From contig JACSRE010000242.1 of NCBI GenBank assembly GCA_014879945.1, positions 160,316-224,315 of the forward strand: DNA of 64,000 nt, read 5' to 3'. Of the stretch, positions 8,422 to 16,516 are shown piece after piece. The notes under the pieces are model-generated. The model made no database searches, was not told the DNA's origin, and saw only the letters and a program-made list of their open reading frames with translations. Source of the DNA: Myxococcus sp. GTDB taxonomy: Bacteria; Myxococcota; Myxococcia; Myxococcales; Myxococcaceae. The position numbers and the translations under genes were made by a program. The number at the start of each line of letters is the position of its first letter. Positions within the stretch are counted from its first letter, which is position 1.

Positions 8422-8655
8422 ATGGCGCTCGATCCAAAGCTCCTCGACATCCTCGCGTGCCCCGAAGACAAGGGCGCGCTGCTGTACTTCGAGAAGGACG
8501 GGTTTCTCTACAACCCGCGGCTGCGCCGGAGGTACCGCATCGAAGACGGGGTGCCGGTGATGCTGATCGAGGAGGCCGTGACGGTCTCGCAGGCCGATCA
8601 CGACGCGCTGCTCGCCCGCGCGAAGGCCGAGGGCATCACGCCGAACTTCACGTGA
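8422..8655 (+). CDS. Trm112/UPF0434 family small protein
   Basis: A 77-residue protein of the YcaR/Trm112-like family: LLDILACPEDKG, then RRYRIEDGVPVMLIEEA. Eukaryotic Trm112 activates methyltransferases; the bacterial role is poorly defined. The zinc-ribbon cysteines are largely lost, as only Cys13 remains where two CxxC pairs would be expected. Its stop overlaps the GTG start of the TatD gene by four bases, so the two are coupled. Confidence 0.88.
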   Translation: MALDPKLLDILACPEDKGALLYFEKDGFLYNPRLRRRYRIEDGVPVMLIEEAVTVSQADHDALLARAKAEGITPNFT

Positions 8656-9458
8656 TCGACACCCACTGCCACCTCGACCTGCCGCGGTTCGACGTCGACC
8701 GCGAGGCGGCGCTGGAGCGGGCGTGGCAGGCGGGCCTGACCGGCCTCGTCGTGCCGGCGGTGGCGCCGGCGAGGTGGGCGCCCCTGCTCGAGTGGCCCAC
8801 GCGAGACGCCCGGGTGCAGGTGGGCCTGGGCATTCACCCGCAGTTCCTGCCCGAGCTCGACGAGCGCGACGACGATCGGCACCTCGCGACGCTCGACGCG
8901 CTCCTGGCTCGTGGGGGCGCCATCGCGGTGGGCGAGTGCGGACTCGACGGGCCGACGGCCGTCACGGTGCCGATGGACCGGCAGCTCCGGGTGCTGCGCG
9001 GGCACTTTGGGTTGGCGAGGAAGCACGGGCTCCCGCTGCTGATGCACTGCCTGCGCGCGCACCCGGCCCTGCTGGAGCTGCTGGAGACCGAGCCCTTGCC
9101 TGACGCCGGGCTGCTGATGCACAGCTACTCGGGCTCGGCGGACCTGACGAAGAAGTACCTGCGCTACGGCTGTCACTTCTCGTTCGCGGGCCCGGTGAGC
9201 TTCGCCGAGGCGCGGCGGCCCATCGACGCGCTCAAGAGCGTGCCGCTCGAGCGGCTGCTGGCCGAGACCGACGCGCCCGATCAGGCGCCGCACCCACACC
9301 GGGGCCAGCGCTCGGAGCCCGCGTACCTGCCGTTGATCATCGAGGCCATGGCGCGCGGCCGGGGGGAGCCGCTCGAGGTGACGCGCCAGGCCGTGCTCGA
9401 GAACTCGCAGCGCCTCTTCCCAATTTTTCAGGGCACGCCAGCGTCGCCGTCGAGCTGA
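8652..9458 (+). CDS. tatD: TatD family metal-dependent hydrolase (DNase)
   Basis: A 268-residue TIM-barrel hydrolase. Metal ligands are visible: THCHLD at the N terminus, GECGLD, MHC, the mid-protein MHSYSG and AETDAPDQ. TatD-family enzymes are 3'-5' exonucleases or general metal-dependent hydrolases. The GTG start overlaps the Trm112-like stop (GTGA). The C terminus overlaps the 3' end of the convergent rhomboid gene by 31 bases, so both tails share DNA. Family assignment is firm; the exact substrate is not. Confidence 0.92.
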   Translation: MIDTHCHLDLPRFDVDREAALERAWQAGLTGLVVPAVAPARWAPLLEWPTRDARVQVGLGIHPQFLPELDERDDDRHLATLDALLARGGAIAVGECGLDGPTAVTVPMDRQLRVLRGHFGLARKHGLPLLMHCLRAHPALLELLETEPLPDAGLLMHSYSGSADLTKKYLRYGCHFSFAGPVSFAEARRPIDALKSVPLERLLAETDAPDQAPHPHRGQRSEPAYLPLIIEAMARGRGEPLEVTRQAVLENSQRLFPIFQGTPASPSS

Positions 9459-10912
9459 AGGCGGGCCCGCGCGAGCCAGGGCGCCACGTCTTTCGCGTCG
9501 ATGGGGCTGCGCGCCGCCGCCTCTTCCCAGAAGCCCACCGCCTCGTCAGGGTGCTGCTGCAGAAACGCCAGCATGCCGCGATCCATCGGCTCGTTCGCCC
9601 CGGCGACCGCGGCCACACAGTCGGGCATGGCGAGCTCGACCGCGCCGCGCGCCGCCTGAACCCAGCAGCGCGTGCCCCGGGCGGCCGCTGACGGCTCCCG
9701 TTCGAGCGCGGCGTTCACCAGCGCCAGCGCGAGGTCGAGATCCTGCCCGGTCACCAGCGCGCCCCAGGCGAGGTTGTTGAGCGCCATCGAGGTCGCGGCG
9801 CTGCTCGAGAGCGTGGCCCGCGCGTCCTGGAGCCCGCCGTCGGCGTCGCCGAGCCGCAGCCGCGCGTAGCCGCGCAGCCCGACGTACGCGGGGTCGGGGC
9901 GGAGGCGATGCGCGCTCGAGAGATCGGCCTCGGCGAGCTCGAACCGCCCGGCCGACTGGTGCGCGCCGGCCCGGAGCGCGAGGGCCTCGGCGAGCAGCAC
10001 CGGCGAGCCCTGCTGATCGCGCAGCGCGACGATGGCGTCGTTGACGTCGGCGAAGCCCCCGTCGAGATCGCCCCGCGCGTTCCTGGCGATGGCGCGCAAG
10101 AGCGACGCCACCGGGTCCTTCGTGTCCACGAGCACCTTCGACGCCAGCGCCTCGACCGTCGCGAGATCGTTCGCGCGGTAGGCCACCTGCGCCGCCTGCA
10201 GCGTCTCTCCGGTGCGAGCGGCGGGGTTGTTCTCGGTGCGCACCTTCGCGAGCACGCCCAGGCCGAGCACCGCGGCGATCACGATCACCTGGGAGCCCAG
10301 CGACGCGCCCCGCCCTTCGCGCTCGATCATCGACGCCGTGCCTACGAAGCCGGCCAGCACGCCGATCACCAGCCCGCCCGCGTGGGCGGCGTTGTCGAGG
10401 TACGGCACCGAGAACGCGAGGAAGAGGTTGATGGCCAGGGTCGCCAGAATGCCGTCCCAGAGGCTCTTGGCCGCGTCGGGCGGCAGCAGGTGCCGCGCCT
10501 GAATCGCGTAGCCGATGATGAACCCGAAGATCCCCACGATGGCGCCCGAGGCGCCGGCCGAGACGTTGAGCGGGTTCCACAGCACCGAGCCGAAGGAGCC
10601 GCCCAGGCCCGCCAGGACGTAGACCAACAGGAACATCGGCCCGCCGAGCATGCGCTCGACGAAGCCGCCGATCTTCCACAGCGCGTACATGTTCACCGCG
10701 AGGTGCAGCACCCCGATGTGAATGAACATGCTGGTGAAGGCCCGCCACCACTGCTGCTCGAAGACGACCAGGGTGCCGCGGTTGGCGCCGGCGATCAGCA
10801 GCGAGTCGATGTCGGGGTTCGTCGCCGAGACGCCCATCGCCACCATCGCCACGAAGACGACCACGTTGACGCCGACGAGGATGAAGGTGACGAAGGGCCG
10901 CCGGGGATCCAT
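9428..10912 (-). CDS. Rhomboid intramembrane serine protease with C-terminal TPR region
   Basis: A 494-residue protein. Residues 1-190 form a rhomboid membrane domain with HLAVN (His70, Asn74), the catalytic serine motif GASGA (Ser122) and HAGG (His177), so it should be active. After a linker, residues about 220-490 are helical and TPR-like (for example ANDLATVEALASKVL and MALNNLAWGALVTGQDLDLALALVN). Rhomboids cleave single-pass membrane proteins, and the TPR half probably recruits partners in the cytosol. It converges on and overlaps the TatD gene end. Confidence 0.93.
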   Translation of the reverse strand: MDPRRPFVTFILVGVNVVVFVAMVAMGVSATNPDIDSLLIAGANRGTLVVFEQQWWRAFTSMFIHIGVLHLAVNMYALWKIGGFVERMLGGPMFLLVYVLAGLGGSFGSVLWNPLNVSAGASGAIVGIFGFIIGYAIQARHLLPPDAAKSLWDGILATLAINLFLAFSVPYLDNAAHAGGLVIGVLAGFVGTASMIEREGRGASLGSQVIVIAAVLGLGVLAKVRTENNPAARTGETLQAAQVAYRANDLATVEALASKVLVDTKDPVASLLRAIARNARGDLDGGFADVNDAIVALRDQQGSPVLLAEALALRAGAHQSAGRFELAEADLSSAHRLRPDPAYVGLRGYARLRLGDADGGLQDARATLSSSAATSMALNNLAWGALVTGQDLDLALALVNAALEREPSAAARGTRCWVQAARGAVELAMPDCVAAVAGANEPMDRGMLAFLQQHPDEAVGFWEEAAARSPIDAKDVAPWLARARLQLDGDAGVP

Positions 10913-11011
10913 GGGCGCCGGTGCCTACTGCGCCGCCGCCTTGTCCACACGCCTTTCCACCCCGCCCGGACGGGTTGCGTCGAGGGCACCGACTCGTGCA
11001 AACAGCGCCGC

Positions 11012-11866
11012 ATGGAGCCGTCGCCGACCGAAGCCGCCCTGCCCCCCGCCATCCTCCCGCCCGAGAAGCCGTGGAGGCTGCACCGCCGCTTCGATCGCAC
11101 CGGCCGCCTGCTGGGCGACGCGGCCATGAAGCGCCTGGAGCAGGCGCACGTCGTCGTCTTCGGGCTCGGCGGCGTCGGCAGCTTCGCGGTCGAGGGCCTG
11201 GTGCGCAGCGGCGTGGGCAGGCTGACCGTGGTGGACTTCGATCAGGTGTGCGTCACCAACGTGAACCGGCAGCTGCACGCCACCGTCAGCACCGTCGGCA
11301 AGCACAAGGCCGAGCTGATGGCCCAGCGGTGCAAGGCGATCAACCCCGACGTCGAGGTGACGCCGATCGTCGGCTTCTACCGTGAGGAGCTCGCCGACGA
11401 GCTGCTCGCCGGGCCGTACGACTACGTGATCGACGCCATCGACAACGTGAAGGCGAAGCTGAACCTGCTCCACAACTGCCTGGCGCGCGGGTACCCGGTC
11501 GTCAGCTCGATGGGCGCCGCGGGCCGGCTCGACCCCACCGCCATTCGCGTCGAAGATCTGTGCGAGACGCACATGGACCCGTTCGCGAAAGACATTCGCA
11601 AGCTGCTCAAGCGCAAGTACGGGCACGACACCTCGAAGCCGACCGGCATCACCGCGGTGTTCTCGATCGAGCCCCGGCGAGATCCCCAGGCGGTGCACTA
11701 CGACGAGGCGCACGGCGGCTTCCTCTGCGTGTGCCCGCAGGGCGAGAACGAGTTTCACAGCTGCGAGCACCGCAACCAGATCGACGGCTCGGTGGCCTTC
11801 GTCACCAGCGTGTTCGGCATGCAGATGGCCGGCGTCGTCGTGCGGCGCGTGGCGCAGGGGCGCTGA
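11012..11866 (+). CDS. tcdA: tRNA threonylcarbamoyladenosine dehydratase (TcdA/CsdL-like)
   Basis: A 284-residue E1-like protein. Residues 51-57 are GLGGVGS, followed by VVDFDQVCVTNVNRQLHA with an intact NRQ motif (85-87), then VIDAIDN. A Cys-containing segment FLCVCPQGENEFHSCEH and a basic KLLKRKYGHD region are typical of TcdA. The enzyme uses ATP to cyclise t6A to ct6A at position 37 of ANN-decoding tRNAs. The start at ATG 11012 gives the expected length. Its stop abuts the stop of the convergent DUF1501-like gene with no bases between. It is the second E1-family gene in the window and is clearly different from the one at 461. Confidence 0.88.
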   Translation: MEPSPTEAALPPAILPPEKPWRLHRRFDRTGRLLGDAAMKRLEQAHVVVFGLGGVGSFAVEGLVRSGVGRLTVVDFDQVCVTNVNRQLHATVSTVGKHKAELMAQRCKAINPDVEVTPIVGFYREELADELLAGPYDYVIDAIDNVKAKLNLLHNCLARGYPVVSSMGAAGRLDPTAIRVEDLCETHMDPFAKDIRKLLKRKYGHDTSKPTGITAVFSIEPRRDPQAVHYDEAHGGFLCVCPQGENEFHSCEHRNQIDGSVAFVTSVFGMQMAGVVVRRVAQGR

Positions 11867-13063
11867 CTAGACGAAGGGGTGCGGGTTGGGCCCGAACGGG
11901 TTGAGGCTCGCGCCCGCGGCCGCCGCCAGGAACGCCCACAGCTGTGGCACGCCCGCGCGCTGGCCGTTGCGGGGCACGTAGCTGTCGTAGGCCCCGGTGA
12001 TGGTGAAGCCGCCGGTCGTCCCCTGCCTCAGGTGCTTGCCCCAGGCGCTCGCGACCAGCATCGAGGCGTGCTCCGACCCGAGCGCGCGCGTGAAGTCGCC
12101 CACCAGCGCGGTGACGACGTTGTGGCCCGAGAGCGCGAGGGTGCGCCGGAGGAAGGTCTTGAGCGACGGCAGCAGCTGCTCGTTGAAGCCCATCCGGGCG
12201 CAGACCCCGTCGCGGTCGGAGTGCGTGTCCCACCCGAGGGAGCAGCCCGGGCCGCCGGCGCTGATCATCACCACGCTCGTGCCTGCGTGGATGAGCAGCT
12301 CGGCGGTCGCGAACTGGCTGGCGAAGCCCGAGACGAGCGTGGTGGTCGGGCTGAGCCCGTAGGCCTGGGCGATCGCGCTCCAGTCGACCTGCACGGGCGG
12401 AGCCGAGAGCGCGCGCACGACGCCGGTCAGCCCGCTCGTCAGCGACGACAGCGAGCGCTGGTTCTTCGCCAACGTCGGCGCCGACATGCGCACCGACGCG
12501 CGGAGCCCGGCGAGCGCAGGGCCCCGCTGGGGGATGAACTCGCCAGGCGGCGACGCCCCGAGCGCGGCCAGCACGCCGCCCGCGTCCGAGAGCTTCTGCA
12601 TGCTGGCGCCCCCGATGGCGTCGTGCCGCCCGCTCAGGTGCGTTCCGAGCTGGGCGCAGGCCACGGGCGACTGCCCGCCGATCGCGTTGGCGAGCTGCAA
12701 CGGGTAGCTCTTCGTGCGGCCATCGATGAAGAGCGCGTGCTGCGCCAGGTCGTGCGCGCTGATGCCGTGCCAGACGCCGAGGTTGCACATGCGGCGCAGG
12801 GTCGAGTCGTCGAGCGTGCCGAAGGTGGCGTCGTCGACCACCACGCCGTTCCCCACGTCGCGGGAGTTGGTGCTGGTGCAGCCAAACGCGTTCTTCGGCA
12901 CGAAGCAGTCGGCCTGCGCGCCCAGCGAGTGGAGCCCACCCGGCAGGTTCACGATCACCACCGTGGGCGTCTCACCAGTCTGCGCGCGCGCGCCGCTCGG
13001 GAGCAGCGAGGCCCCCGCCACCGAGAGACCTGCTTCGAACAGCCGACGTCGTGAGAGGCGCAT
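11867..13063 (-). CDS. Secreted DUF1501-like protein (possible Tat signal)
   Basis: A 398-residue protein beginning with a twin-arginine-like signal (SRRRLFEAG, hydrophobic run, then ARA near residue 28). The body resembles DUF1501-family proteins: IVNLPGGLHS near the N terminus, STSVVMISAGGPG-type segments, WDTHSDRDG, and a C-terminal ALVGDFTRALGSEHA block. DUF1501 proteins belong to the alkaline-phosphatase/sulfatase-like fold and usually sit beside secreted cytochrome-like proteins, as here. It is the third gene of a minus-strand operon, 7 bases after the lipoprotein gene. The biochemical role is unknown. Confidence 0.75.
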   Translation of the reverse strand: MRLSRRRLFEAGLSVAGASLLPSGARAQTGETPTVVIVNLPGGLHSLGAQADCFVPKNAFGCTSTNSRDVGNGVVVDDATFGTLDDSTLRRMCNLGVWHGISAHDLAQHALFIDGRTKSYPLQLANAIGGQSPVACAQLGTHLSGRHDAIGGASMQKLSDAGGVLAALGASPPGEFIPQRGPALAGLRASVRMSAPTLAKNQRSLSSLTSGLTGVVRALSAPPVQVDWSAIAQAYGLSPTTTLVSGFASQFATAELLIHAGTSVVMISAGGPGCSLGWDTHSDRDGVCARMGFNEQLLPSLKTFLRRTLALSGHNVVTALVGDFTRALGSEHASMLVASAWGKHLRQGTTGGFTITGAYDSYVPRNGQRAGVPQLWAFLAAAAGASLNPFGPNPHPFV

Positions 13064-13070
13064 GGTGGGC

Positions 13071-13757
13071 TCAGTAGATGAGGAAGCTGGCGGCGCCCGC
13101 GACCGACGCGCAGAGGGAGGCCCACTGCCGCTTGACGTCCGGCTCCAGCGCCTGGATCTCGAAGGCGTGATCGACGCAGGCCGCGAGCTCTTCGGCGTTC
13201 ATCGCTCGCTTCCACAGCAGCCTGGCCATCACCTGGCACTGACGCGGCGCCGAGGTCGCCGTCGGCGCGGCGCCGAAGTCTGCGTGGCCGAACGGGTGGT
13301 AGTTGACGGGCCGGAGCGTCTTCTCGAGGCAGCCGTGAAAGGCCATCGCGTACGCCGCGTAGACCGACGCGAAGCTGGCCTGCGGGTTGGTGAACCAGTG
13401 CTCAGGGGTCACCCCGAACGTCTGCACGATGCTGTTGTCGACGCGCGCGGCGTTGATGCCGCGGCTCTCGAAGAAGTTGCCCAGATCGCTGCCGTCGCGA
13501 ACGCGCATCAGATCTTGCCCAGCCGCGAGGGGCTCTCGGTCGGCGTCGAGCGCCTCACCGTCGAAGCCCAGGTAGCTGCGGCCAGTCGAGGCCCCGTCGC
13601 ACGCGACCGCCGCGGGGAGCCGCACCACGGGCTCGGGCTCGGGCGTGACGGCAGCCGGCCCCGGCGCGAAGGCCTCGGGCGCCAGCGCCGCGCCGCCGAC
13701 GATCTGCCCGCTGCAGGCGGCCAGGCCGAACCCCAGCGCCACCGCGAGCCGGCTCAC
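13071..13757 (-). CDS. Lipoprotein of unknown function in the DUF1501-like operon
   Basis: A 228-residue protein starting with GTG, which overlaps the upstream stop (GTGA). The signal is VSRLAVALGFGLAACSG with a lipobox ending at Cys15. The mature part has several Cys residues and a helical C-terminal region (LLWKRAMNAEELAACVDHAF) that resembles segments of planctomycete-type DUF1588/DUF1592 proteins. I do not recognise it firmly. Placement between the haem-motif protein and the DUF1501-like protein suggests one envelope complex. Confidence 0.7.
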   Translation of the reverse strand: MSRLAVALGFGLAACSGQIVGGAALAPEAFAPGPAAVTPEPEPVVRLPAAVACDGASTGRSYLGFDGEALDADREPLAAGQDLMRVRDGSDLGNFFESRGINAARVDNSIVQTFGVTPEHWFTNPQASFASVYAAYAMAFHGCLEKTLRPVNYHPFGHADFGAAPTATSAPRQCQVMARLLWKRAMNAEELAACVDHAFEIQALEPDVKRQWASLCASVAGAASFLIY

Positions 13758-14629
13758 GGCGCGCCCCCGCAGAAGCCCGGGTCCTCGATGAGCAGCTTCA
13801 CCGCGTCCTGGATCTTGCCCGAGGCCGCGAAGGCGTCGACGCAACGATCGAAGAGCGGCGCCTCACAGGCGTACTCGGCGCGGCCATAGACGAACTCGAA
13901 GGCCAATCGACAGGACCAGAAGTTGAAGGCGTCAGAGGCCACCAGCGTCTCGACCAGCTCCCGCGTCGTCGAGAGCTGGCGGTTGAGCACCGGCTGCGGA
14001 ACACCGATGGCAGGGAGGAAGGTCGTCTTGCCGTTCACGACGCGCTTGCGGGGCAGCACCCTCGCGACGTGATCGAGCGCGTAGGCCCCCACGTAGTGAC
14101 AGCCTGCGCACGCCGGCGCGCGGCGCCCCTCGGAGTCGTTCGGCGTGCTCGCATCGGAGTTGTTGGCCGCCGCCACCCGAACGCTGCCGATGGTGTTCTG
14201 CAAGATGCGGTTGGCGGCGACGATCAGCCAGCCATCGGGCTCGTTGCCCGCGTAGCGCAGCAGCCACCCTTCGCTGGTGAAGTAGCCCAGGCCGTTGGGG
14301 TCGGCCTGCACCGTCGGGTAGCTCTTGTTGGGCACGTTGAAGCGGCCAACGAAGAGCTCCCTCCACGGCAGCCCACTGGAGAGCACGTGGGCCGCGACGT
14401 AGTAGCTGGCGTCAGCGCCGTGATCGCGGCCGGGCTCGGGGTTGAAGCGCGAGTTGACGAAGGAGGCGAACCGATCGGCGAAGCCGGGCTTGCTGAGGGC
14501 GTCGTCCACCGACGTCGCCGTCGCCGGGTACGCGCTCCGGGTGCCCAGCAACGTCCGCCACTTACGGGCGTCGCACTGGGCGGCCGCCGGGAGAGAGAGC
14601 GCCAGCAACAGGGTGAACGCGAGCCGCAC
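13754..14629 (-). CDS. Secreted protein with one c-type haem motif (CxxCH)
   Basis: A 291-residue protein with a cleavable signal peptide (hydrophobic run then PAAAQC). A single CAGCH haem-attachment motif lies near residue 176. The C-terminal part (FWSCRLAFEFVYGRAEY, then DAFAASGKIQDAVKLLIEDPGFC) resembles DUF1585/DUF1588-like cytochrome-associated domains. The GTG start is preceded by GAGG. It heads an operon with the lipoprotein and the DUF1501-like protein. It is probably periplasmic; the electron partner is unknown. Confidence 0.75.
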   Translation of the reverse strand: MRLAFTLLLALSLPAAAQCDARKWRTLLGTRSAYPATATSVDDALSKPGFADRFASFVNSRFNPEPGRDHGADASYYVAAHVLSSGLPWRELFVGRFNVPNKSYPTVQADPNGLGYFTSEGWLLRYAGNEPDGWLIVAANRILQNTIGSVRVAAANNSDASTPNDSEGRRAPACAGCHYVGAYALDHVARVLPRKRVVNGKTTFLPAIGVPQPVLNRQLSTTRELVETLVASDAFNFWSCRLAFEFVYGRAEYACEAPLFDRCVDAFAASGKIQDAVKLLIEDPGFCGGAP

Positions 14630-14665
14630 ACCACCTCATGCCGCCAGGGCGCGCGACCCTTCCCG

Positions 14666-16513
14666 TCAGCCGCCCAGCTTCGCGAACGCACGCGCCAGGT
14701 CGGGCTTCTCGGTCAACACCGGCTTCATCGGATCGCCGTGCTCCTCGAGCCACGCCATCCCGTTTCGGATGGTGAACTTCGTGGGCGTGAGGCCCGGCCC
14801 CACCTCACTCCAGGGAATGGGCATCGACACCGGCGCGCCGTCCTTCGCCCGCACGCAGAAGGGCGCCGCCACCACCTTCACCGGCCCGTTCTGCACCACG
14901 TCGAGGTAGACCCGCCCCTGCCGCTTCGGCATCGAGCGCTCCATGGTCGCGAGCGTCGGGTGCCGCTGCACCAGGAGCGTCGCCAGCACCTCGGAGAGCT
15001 GCCTCGCCCCGTCGTGATCGAGCTGTTCGCCCAGGGGCACCAGCACGTGCACGCCGCTCGAGCCGCTCGTCTTCACGTACGCGGGGAGCTCCGCGCGCTC
15101 GGTGAGCTCCCGCAGCGCGTTGGCGAGGGTGATGACCGCCGAGAACGGCGCCTCCTTCGGGTCGAAGTCGATCACGCACCAGTCGGGCCGGCCCGGCGTC
15201 GAGGCCCGCGTCGTCGGAATGTGAAACGGCAGCGCCCCCAGGTTCGCGCACCACTCGAGCGTCGCGAGATCGTCGCAGACGATCTGATCGAGCTCCCGGT
15301 TCGACTCTTCGCTGTAGGCCTTGACGGTTCGAACGAAGGCAGGCGCCTTCGCCGGCCTCGCCTTCTGGAAGAACGACTTGCCGCCGATGCCGTCGGGGTA
15401 GCGGGTGACGAGCAGGGGCCGGTCCTTCAGGTACGGCAGCATGAAGGGCGCGACGTCGCGGTACCACGCGAAGACCTCACCCTTGGTGATGCGCTCCTTT
15501 GGAAAGTAGAGCTTCTGCGGGTTGGTGAGCGTCACCCCGGCGACGGGCTCGGCCACCTCTTCGGGCAAGCGCTTCTCGGGCGGCGTCGGGCACTCGTCGC
15601 AGCGCTTGTCGGGGCGGAAGCGCAGGAAGACGGGCTCACGCAGCGAGAGTTCCTCGGGCCACGACTTGTACCGGACCTCGACCACCAGGGTCGGCGTCAC
15701 CCACCTCATCTCGGGGTCGAGGGGCACGTCGCCCAGGCAGACCGGCGCCGACACCACGTTGGCCTCGAGCTCCTTGCGCACCGGCGCCGCGACCTTCGGG
15801 TTGTACCCGGCGCCGACCTTGCCCGCGTAGAGCCACCGCTCGCCGTCCCACGTCGAGAGCGACAGCGCGCCGTCGTCGTCGGCGAAGCCGGTGACCGCGA
15901 AGTCGCCGGTGGTGGTGAGCGCCACCTTGAGCCAACGCGCGCTCCGTCCTCCGACGTAGGGCGCGTCGGCCTTCTTGGCCATCACGCCCTCGAGCCCCTT
16001 CTGCTTGACCACCTCGAGCAGCGCCTCGCCCCGGGCCTCGACGTGCTCCACCGGCACCACCCGCGCGCCGTCGGCCTTCGGCACTACGCCGAAGAGGAGC
16101 TCCTTGCGCTGCGACAGCGGCAGGCCGCGCGTGTCGTGGCCGTCGAGCATGAGGAGATCGAACGCGAAGAAGACCGCCGGGTCGGTGTGCGAGGCGCTGA
16201 CGATGTCCTTGCGGTGGGCGAGCGTGGACCGCTTGAGCAGCCGCTGAAAGATGGGGTGGCCGTCGGCGTTCTGAATGACCAGCTCGCCGTCCACGATGAA
16301 GTCAGGTCCCGGCAGCGCCTCGAGGGCCTCGACGATCTCGGGGAACAGCGCGGTCGCCTCACGTCCGCGGCGGAGCACCAGGCGCACCTTGCCGGCGATG
16401 CGCTCGGCCAGGAGCCGGAAGCCGTCGAACTTGAGCTCGAAGAGCCAGCCGGGCGCGGTGAAGGCAGCGGGGCGAGGCTCGGCCAGCTGCAGCTCGACGT
16501 CCTCCGCGCGCAT
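14666..16513 (-). CDS. ligD: ATP-dependent DNA ligase LigD (ligase plus polymerase/primase domains)
   Basis: A 615-residue protein for non-homologous end joining. The ligase domain comes first: nucleotidyl motif ELKFDGFR (Lys adenylated), DGELV, the GLEGVMAKK region and an OB-fold part to about 290. The polymerase domain follows from about 320 (GVTLTNPQKLYFP, CVIDFDP catalytic Asp pair, KTSGSSGVHV). The N-terminal 3'-phosphoesterase module of Pseudomonas or mycobacterial LigD is absent. No Ku gene lies in this window. It starts 3 bases after the stop of the HtrA gene, so the two are probably co-transcribed. Confidence 0.95.
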   Translation of the reverse strand: MRAEDVELQLAEPRPAAFTAPGWLFELKFDGFRLLAERIAGKVRLVLRRGREATALFPEIVEALEALPGPDFIVDGELVIQNADGHPIFQRLLKRSTLAHRKDIVSASHTDPAVFFAFDLLMLDGHDTRGLPLSQRKELLFGVVPKADGARVVPVEHVEARGEALLEVVKQKGLEGVMAKKADAPYVGGRSARWLKVALTTTGDFAVTGFADDDGALSLSTWDGERWLYAGKVGAGYNPKVAAPVRKELEANVVSAPVCLGDVPLDPEMRWVTPTLVVEVRYKSWPEELSLREPVFLRFRPDKRCDECPTPPEKRLPEEVAEPVAGVTLTNPQKLYFPKERITKGEVFAWYRDVAPFMLPYLKDRPLLVTRYPDGIGGKSFFQKARPAKAPAFVRTVKAYSEESNRELDQIVCDDLATLEWCANLGALPFHIPTTRASTPGRPDWCVIDFDPKEAPFSAVITLANALRELTERAELPAYVKTSGSSGVHVLVPLGEQLDHDGARQLSEVLATLLVQRHPTLATMERSMPKRQGRVYLDVVQNGPVKVVAAPFCVRAKDGAPVSMPIPWSEVGPGLTPTKFTIRNGMAWLEEHGDPMKPVLTEKPDLARAFAKLGG

Positions 16514-16516
16514 CGG

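Noticed and set aside
11012..11866. A second ubiquitin-like activating system around this E1-like gene
   Set aside because: The length, NRQ motif and Cys-rich C-terminal part fit TcdA (tRNA modification), and no small carrier gene is adjacent.
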